A DNA stretch of 64,000 nucleotides from CAYRHJ01 sp964424105 (GTDB lineage: Bacteria; Planctomycetota; Phycisphaerae; UBA1845), in contig CAYRHJ010000018.1 in assembly GCA_964424105.1 (NCBI GenBank), forward strand, positions 113,486 through 177,485, in the 5' to 3' direction. The notes beneath the pieces are model-generated. The model made no database searches, had not been told where the DNA came from, and saw only the letters and a list, made by a program, of their open reading frames with translations. Each line of letters begins with the position of its first letter. The stretch's first letter is position 1. Below, piece by piece: positions 59,930 through 64,000 of the stretch. The translations under genes and the position numbers were made by a program.

Positions 59930-61624
59930 ATGGGTTTACGCCAACTGAAGTTCAGAATGAATCGGAGTGGAATATCACGTTTCGATATAGTTTGTGCGGC
60001 CATAGGCCTGATGTGTTTGATAGCGGGCTGCCAAAAACAACGAGAAACCCCCAAGCTGGCCGTCCTTATCGTCGTGGATATGCTTCCCGGGGATTACATG
60101 GCCCGTTTCGGCCAACACTTCGGAAACGACGGATTTCGCCGATTGATTCGCCAAGGCACCGAATGCACCGACGCCCATTTTAGCCACGGTAACACGCAAA
60201 CCGGGCCCGGACACGCCACAATCGCGACCGGGGCGCATCCGGCTGAACATGGGATCGTCGGCAATCGATGGTTTGAGCCTGGCAAATCGGCCATTTATTG
60301 CGTCGACGACACAGAATACATGACCATTGGTCACAAGGACTGGTACGATTCCGAGGGGTATTCGCCCGGGAAGCTTCTAGCGCCCACGTTGGGTGATTCG
60401 CTGAAGAAGACCTATGGCCAGAGCGCCAAGGTTTGGAGCGTCTCCCTCAAGCCTCGTTCCGCGGTATTGATGGCCGGCCAATCGGGCGATGGGGCGATTT
60501 GGTTCACGACCAAGAGCGGCGATTTTGTCACCAGTTCATTTTACAAAAAGGAAGCCCCTGATTGGATCAAACAGATTAACGAGGAACGTCTCGCCGATGC
60601 CTATCTGGGGAAAACCTGGTCGCTATCGCTCCCTGCCGCCGAATACGAGAGTTATGGGCCTGACGACGCTTCGTATGAAAAGGGCATCACCGTCATTTGG
60701 CTCAACTACTTCCCCCACGTCCTGGGTCAGAACATGCCCATCGTCAGCAAGCTATTCTGGGAACAGTTTCAGGTATCCCCGTTCGGCGACGAAGTCGTCT
60801 TCGAAATCGCCCGCAGAGCGATTGCCAACGAGTCCCTGGGACAGGATGACGTTCCAGACCTGCTGACCATCGCGCCGTCGAGCGTTGATTATTGCGGGCA
60901 TATGTTTGGTCCGAACAGTCACGAAATGGCCGACATCATTATTCGTCTCGACCGCCAAGTCGCTTCCATGTTGCGGTATTTGGACGAACACGTGGGCGCG
61001 GAGCATTACGTCGCCGTGCTGACCAGCGATCACGGCGTGGCTTCGGCGCCGGAATGGGCTCAGAAGCACGGGCTGGGAGGCGGCCGAATTGACGCCGGCA
61101 AGATGTTCAACAACATACATCAGGCCCTGGTCGAAAAATTCGGATCCACCGCTGACGGCCTGCATTACGTCACGGCCATCGACTTGCCCTGGATCTACCT
61201 CAACACGCCCGTGATCGAGTTTCACGGTGGTTCGATCGCCGAGGCTGAAAAAATCGCCGCGGATCGACTCCGTCAGGAGGAGTCGGTTGAAGAGGCGGTG
61301 GTCGTTTCATCGCTGCAAGGCAAAACCACGCTGACTCCGTTGGAGCAAGGCGTTAAGAATGGTGCCTTTGAAGGCCGTAGCGGTCAAATATTCCTGCAAC
61401 CGAAACCCTATTGGTATCGTGACACGGCGTGCGCGGGCCACGGATCGTTTCACAAATTCGATACACACGTGCCGCTCGTTTTTTCCGGCCCGGGTTTTCG
61501 TAAACAACGCATCAGCGAACGGGTGGATGTGCGCGACTTGTCGGTAACCTTGGCGGAAGTCTTGCGAACGGGCAAACCCGCCAAAGCCAGCGGCCAGGTA
61601 ATCAAGAAGGCCATCGTCGAATAG
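59930..61624 (+). CDS. Alkaline-phosphatase-superfamily lipoprotein (PafA-like)
   Basis: 564 residues from the ATG at 59930, with ggaggcgggg upstream. A signal segment (FDIVCAAIGLMCLIAGCQ) ends in the lipobox IAGC. Superfamily motifs: VLIVVDMLPGDYM with the first metal Asp, the nucleophile Thr in SHGNTQTGPGHATIATGAHPAEHG, and SSVDYCGHMFGPNSHEMADIIIRLD and LTSDHGVAS with the second set of metal ligands. This arrangement resembles PafA-type periplasmic alkaline phosphatases and phosphodiesterases. The substrate (phosphate monoester or diester) cannot be told. It stands alone, divergent from the rpsP operon. Confidence 0.9.
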   Translation: MGLRQLKFRMNRSGISRFDIVCAAIGLMCLIAGCQKQRETPKLAVLIVVDMLPGDYMARFGQHFGNDGFRRLIRQGTECTDAHFSHGNTQTGPGHATIATGAHPAEHGIVGNRWFEPGKSAIYCVDDTEYMTIGHKDWYDSEGYSPGKLLAPTLGDSLKKTYGQSAKVWSVSLKPRSAVLMAGQSGDGAIWFTTKSGDFVTSSFYKKEAPDWIKQINEERLADAYLGKTWSLSLPAAEYESYGPDDASYEKGITVIWLNYFPHVLGQNMPIVSKLFWEQFQVSPFGDEVVFEIARRAIANESLGQDDVPDLLTIAPSSVDYCGHMFGPNSHEMADIIIRLDRQVASMLRYLDEHVGAEHYVAVLTSDHGVASAPEWAQKHGLGGGRIDAGKMFNNIHQALVEKFGSTADGLHYVTAIDLPWIYLNTPVIEFHGGSIAEAEKIAADRLRQEESVEEAVVVSSLQGKTTLTPLEQGVKNGAFEGRSGQIFLQPKPYWYRDTACAGHGSFHKFDTHVPLVFSGPGFRKQRISERVDVRDLSVTLAEVLRTGKPAKASGQVIKKAIVE

Positions 61625-61687
61625 AGATGGGTCGCGCCATCTGCATCCGATTCATGCAAAACATTTCACGCCTGTCGCGTTGACAGG

Positions 61688-63847
61688 CTAACGATTTTTC
61701 CAGGCATCGATTTGAATGCGCAGACTTCGAGTCAGGTCTTCCGCCTGCGCGGCTTGCGCGGCCGCGAATGCCATCTCTGCGATGGCGATGGCCTCGTCCC
61801 GCCGCCCGGCTTCATCATAAACCGCAGCCGCCCGCGCTAGAATGGCCGCTTGGGCGGCTGCATCTTCGTATCGCCGTACGTTGGCATAGGCCTGGGCGAG
61901 ATTCGATCGGACGTCGATGTCATCCGGCGTCAGGCGCAGGGCAGCCTCGTATTGCTCGACGGCGTCGTTCCACCGTTGCAACATTCCCAGCGCGACTCCC
62001 AAGTTGAAACGTGCCTGCGCATGATTGGGATTCAACTGAACGACCCGGCGAAAAGCTATCACAGCCGCCTCCACGTCGCCGGAAGACCCCAACGCAGACC
62101 CCAGATTCAGATGCGCCTCCACGTCGAGCGGATCGATTCGCACGACCCAGCCGTAGTGTTCCGCTGCCGAATGCGGATCGCCCGTGGCAACGTACGCGTT
62201 GGCGAGGTTGTTGTGCGCGTCGGCAAAATGCGGATTCAATTGAATGGCCCGTCGATAGTGTTCAATGGCCTGATCCATGCGACCCAGCGATGAAAGCGTG
62301 TTGCCCATGTTGTTGTGGGCGTGCGCGTCGTCGGGACGAACGTTTAGCGCCATTTGATACTGATCAGCCGCGTCTTCGAATCGATCCAAATCTTGAAAGG
62401 CCAAACCCAGATTGTAGTGCGCTTCGGGATAGTCGGGGTCGAGGGCGATGGCATCGGCGTAGTGCCGCAGGGCTTGCGTCGCGAGTCCGTCGTGGTACAG
62501 GGCCAAGCCGAGCGCATTATGGCCACGCGGATTATCAGGGGCTGCGTCCACCACGGATCGCCACAATTCGACGGGATGCCTGTATTGCTGATTGCGGCGG
62601 ATGGTTAAACCCGCCAATGACATGACGAAGACAACGGCCATCGCCAGGATCACCGCTTCAAAACGTGTTGCCGTCAAGCGCGCTTGGCGTTGTGCCCGGT
62701 GATTGGCGGATCGGGTCCATCCCATCGCCTTCATCAAGCCCACGACAACGGCAGTGACGACCGCAGCCAACGGTAGATACATTCGATGCTCGAAGGCGGC
62801 GTCCTTGATGGGGATGAAACTCGACGTGGGGGCTAGGATGAGGAAAAACCACGCGCCGACGAATCCCAGCCAATGGCGACGGTACCACGCCCATCCCGAC
62901 CCCACCAGCAACAGCACAACCATCAGACCGGGCAGGTAAATGGATGCTGCGCTCCTCGCGATAGGCCAACCATAATCCAGGCACAACGGGCTTGGCCAAA
63001 ACGCCAGTCGAAGATAATGCAGAATCACGCCGGCTTGTGTACCCAGGTATTCCCAGGCTGATGACCCTGCGAAACCGAACCCCACGTGCGAGGGCGAGCC
63101 GGGCTTGGGAAACAGAACTCCGCCGACAACTCCGGTGACTACCAACAGAAGCCACGTCCCCGCCAAGCCGCCATACATCCACCTCCGCGTGCGAAACGCT
63201 TGACCGACGCTGCCGGCTAGGAATTGTCGGTCATACAGCAGCAGGACGATGGGGGCGACGACCATGACCGCCTTACAACCCATTCCCAGGGCGCAAGCCA
63301 AGACGGCCAGGACGCACCATCGCCGGCCGAATCGGTGACTCGTAGCTCCGCGAAGCAGCGCATACACAGACAGCAGAAAGAACAGTCCCATCATGGATTC
63401 GCCGCGTTGAATAATGTAGGTCACGCTTTGCGTTTGAAGTGGATGAACGACCCAGATCAGGGCAATGACGCAGGCCCCCCAACGCGATGGACGCGGTGCA
63501 ACGCGACAAAGAACCATCGTCCGCCTGACTAACCCGAACAGCGCCAAACCCGCCAGGGCGTGCACGACGATGTTCAAAACGTGGTAGCCGCGAACATCCA
63601 GTCGCCCTACGGCGAAATTGGCGGCCAAGCTGGCGTTGACCACGGGTCGGCGGCGATAGGACAGGATGTCACGGATTTGGGTCAGGTCACGAATCGAATC
63701 GTTACGCTCGATATGTGTGATGTCATCGAAAATGAACGGCGCGTCGATGCTAGGGACGTAAACGGCCAGGCAAGCGACCACGATCGCCATCGCCGGCCAG
63801 CACGATTCGCCGGGCGCGTCTGAATGATTCTCGGAAAACGATTTCAC
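61688..63847 (-). CDS. TMTC-like membrane protein with C-terminal TPRs
   Basis: 719 residues. The N-terminal 430 residues hold about 10-11 membrane helices in a GT-C layout. The first loop has the acidic pair IFDD near residue 40, then VVHPLQTQSVTYIIQRGE and IKDAAFEHRMYLPLAAVV. These match the TMTC family of protein O-mannosyltransferases and its bacterial relatives. Residues about 440-690 contain seven tetratricopeptide repeats (GLALYHDGLATQALRHYADA; NLGLAFQDLDRFEDAADQYQ; MGNTLSSLGRMDQAIEHYRR). Predicted to transfer a sugar or bind partners at the membrane. Convergent with the phosphatase gene at 61624. Confidence 0.88.
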   Translation of the reverse strand: MKSFSENHSDAPGESCWPAMAIVVACLAVYVPSIDAPFIFDDITHIERNDSIRDLTQIRDILSYRRRPVVNASLAANFAVGRLDVRGYHVLNIVVHALAGLALFGLVRRTMVLCRVAPRPSRWGACVIALIWVVHPLQTQSVTYIIQRGESMMGLFFLLSVYALLRGATSHRFGRRWCVLAVLACALGMGCKAVMVVAPIVLLLYDRQFLAGSVGQAFRTRRWMYGGLAGTWLLLVVTGVVGGVLFPKPGSPSHVGFGFAGSSAWEYLGTQAGVILHYLRLAFWPSPLCLDYGWPIARSAASIYLPGLMVVLLLVGSGWAWYRRHWLGFVGAWFFLILAPTSSFIPIKDAAFEHRMYLPLAAVVTAVVVGLMKAMGWTRSANHRAQRQARLTATRFEAVILAMAVVFVMSLAGLTIRRNQQYRHPVELWRSVVDAAPDNPRGHNALGLALYHDGLATQALRHYADAIALDPDYPEAHYNLGLAFQDLDRFEDAADQYQMALNVRPDDAHAHNNMGNTLSSLGRMDQAIEHYRRAIQLNPHFADAHNNLANAYVATGDPHSAAEHYGWVVRIDPLDVEAHLNLGSALGSSGDVEAAVIAFRRVVQLNPNHAQARFNLGVALGMLQRWNDAVEQYEAALRLTPDDIDVRSNLAQAYANVRRYEDAAAQAAILARAAAVYDEAGRRDEAIAIAEMAFAAAQAAQAEDLTRSLRIQIDAWKNR

Positions 63848-63917
63848 GACGAGTCACACGATCCAGCGACGATAACGGGCAACGGCGAGCCTCGTGTGCA
63901 GATCATATCGAGTCACG

Positions 63918-63963
63918 ATCGAACGACAATGACTTGAAAAATCGAACGACAATGACTTGAAAA
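63918..63963. repeat. 23-bp tandem repeat, two units
   Basis: Two perfect copies of the 23-bp unit atcgaacgacaatgacttgaaaa, in the upstream region of the TMTC-like gene. Confidence 0.9.
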
Positions 63964-63980
63964 TTGGCAGGTGGCCCAGC

Positions 63981-64000
63981 GTCCGTGACAGTTTAGGCGG
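63981..64000 (+). repeat. R4 element, copy 3, cut by the window edge
   Basis: The last 20 bp (gtccgtgacagtttaggcgg) match the start of R4 copies 1 and 2. The rest lies beyond the window. Confidence 0.75.

Overview
The window looks like chromosomal DNA of a member of the Planctomycetota. This is inferred from gene content, with no marker-gene tree. Supporting features are the fused AroD-AroE protein, the FloA flotillin/NfeD locus, a TMTC-like membrane protein with TPRs, a DUF4838 secreted protein, CstA, paired HEXXH metalloproteases, a SpoIIE phosphatase and a separate STAS protein, and large intergenic spaces full of short palindromic and tandem repeats. No phage, transposase, plasmid or CRISPR genes were seen.

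Layout. 1-1.6 kb: tail of an unknown gene and three stand-alone receiver proteins (+). 2.1-5.5 kb: prfA, rpmE, a SpoIIE phosphatase and a DUF192 lipoprotein (-). 6.2-8.4 kb: gatB coupled to an unknown gene (-). 8.9-16.4 kb: a two-TM protein (+), then aroK, aroDE, a nitroreductase, metG and a secreted PQQ-propeller protein (-). 16.6-20.9 kb: an M16 protein with an altered active site, a LON-domain protein and a 65-residue lipoprotein. 21.5-24.6 kb: a HEAT-like exported protein coupled to a wbpA-type sugar-nucleotide dehydrogenase, and tRNA-Thr(CGT). 25.3-32.1 kb: an intact M16 protease, a binding-protein-like lipoprotein, cstA and an EamA transporter. 32.6-35.6 kb: an HDOD-like histidine kinase and a pseudo-receiver. 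35.8-41.7 kb: ispG and nfeD-nfeD-floA plus a proline-rich membrane protein. 42.3-46.7 kb: purE, DUF4838, STAS and hppD. 46.9-52.6 kb: two paralogous zinc metalloproteases. 53.4-56.3 kb: a lipoprotein and an ABC exporter with a PDZ-like insert. 56.8-59.4 kb: rpsP-trmD-rplS-yraN-tatD (-). 59.9-63.8 kb: an alkaline-phosphatase-superfamily lipoprotein (+) and the TMTC-like protein (-).

The genes are mostly housekeeping (translation, shikimate, isoprenoid and purine synthesis) mixed with secreted proteases and signalling proteins.

The most distinctive feature is the repeat content. I label five interspersed families. R1 is a ccacctcc-ttt-ggaggtgg hairpin. R2 is built around gaccgtcagggagcggtc. 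R3 is built around cattccggcgcaggccgg. R4 is about 150 bp and begins gtccgtgacagttta. R5 is about 125 bp with two copies. There are also about ten unrelated minisatellites with 7-37 bp units. Several of these repeats have entered genes: R3 is copied twice in frame inside the ABC exporter, R5 supplies the annotated start of the histidine kinase, R2 supplies the last codons and stop of the DUF4838 protein, and an 18-mer array overlaps the stop of the gene next to floA.
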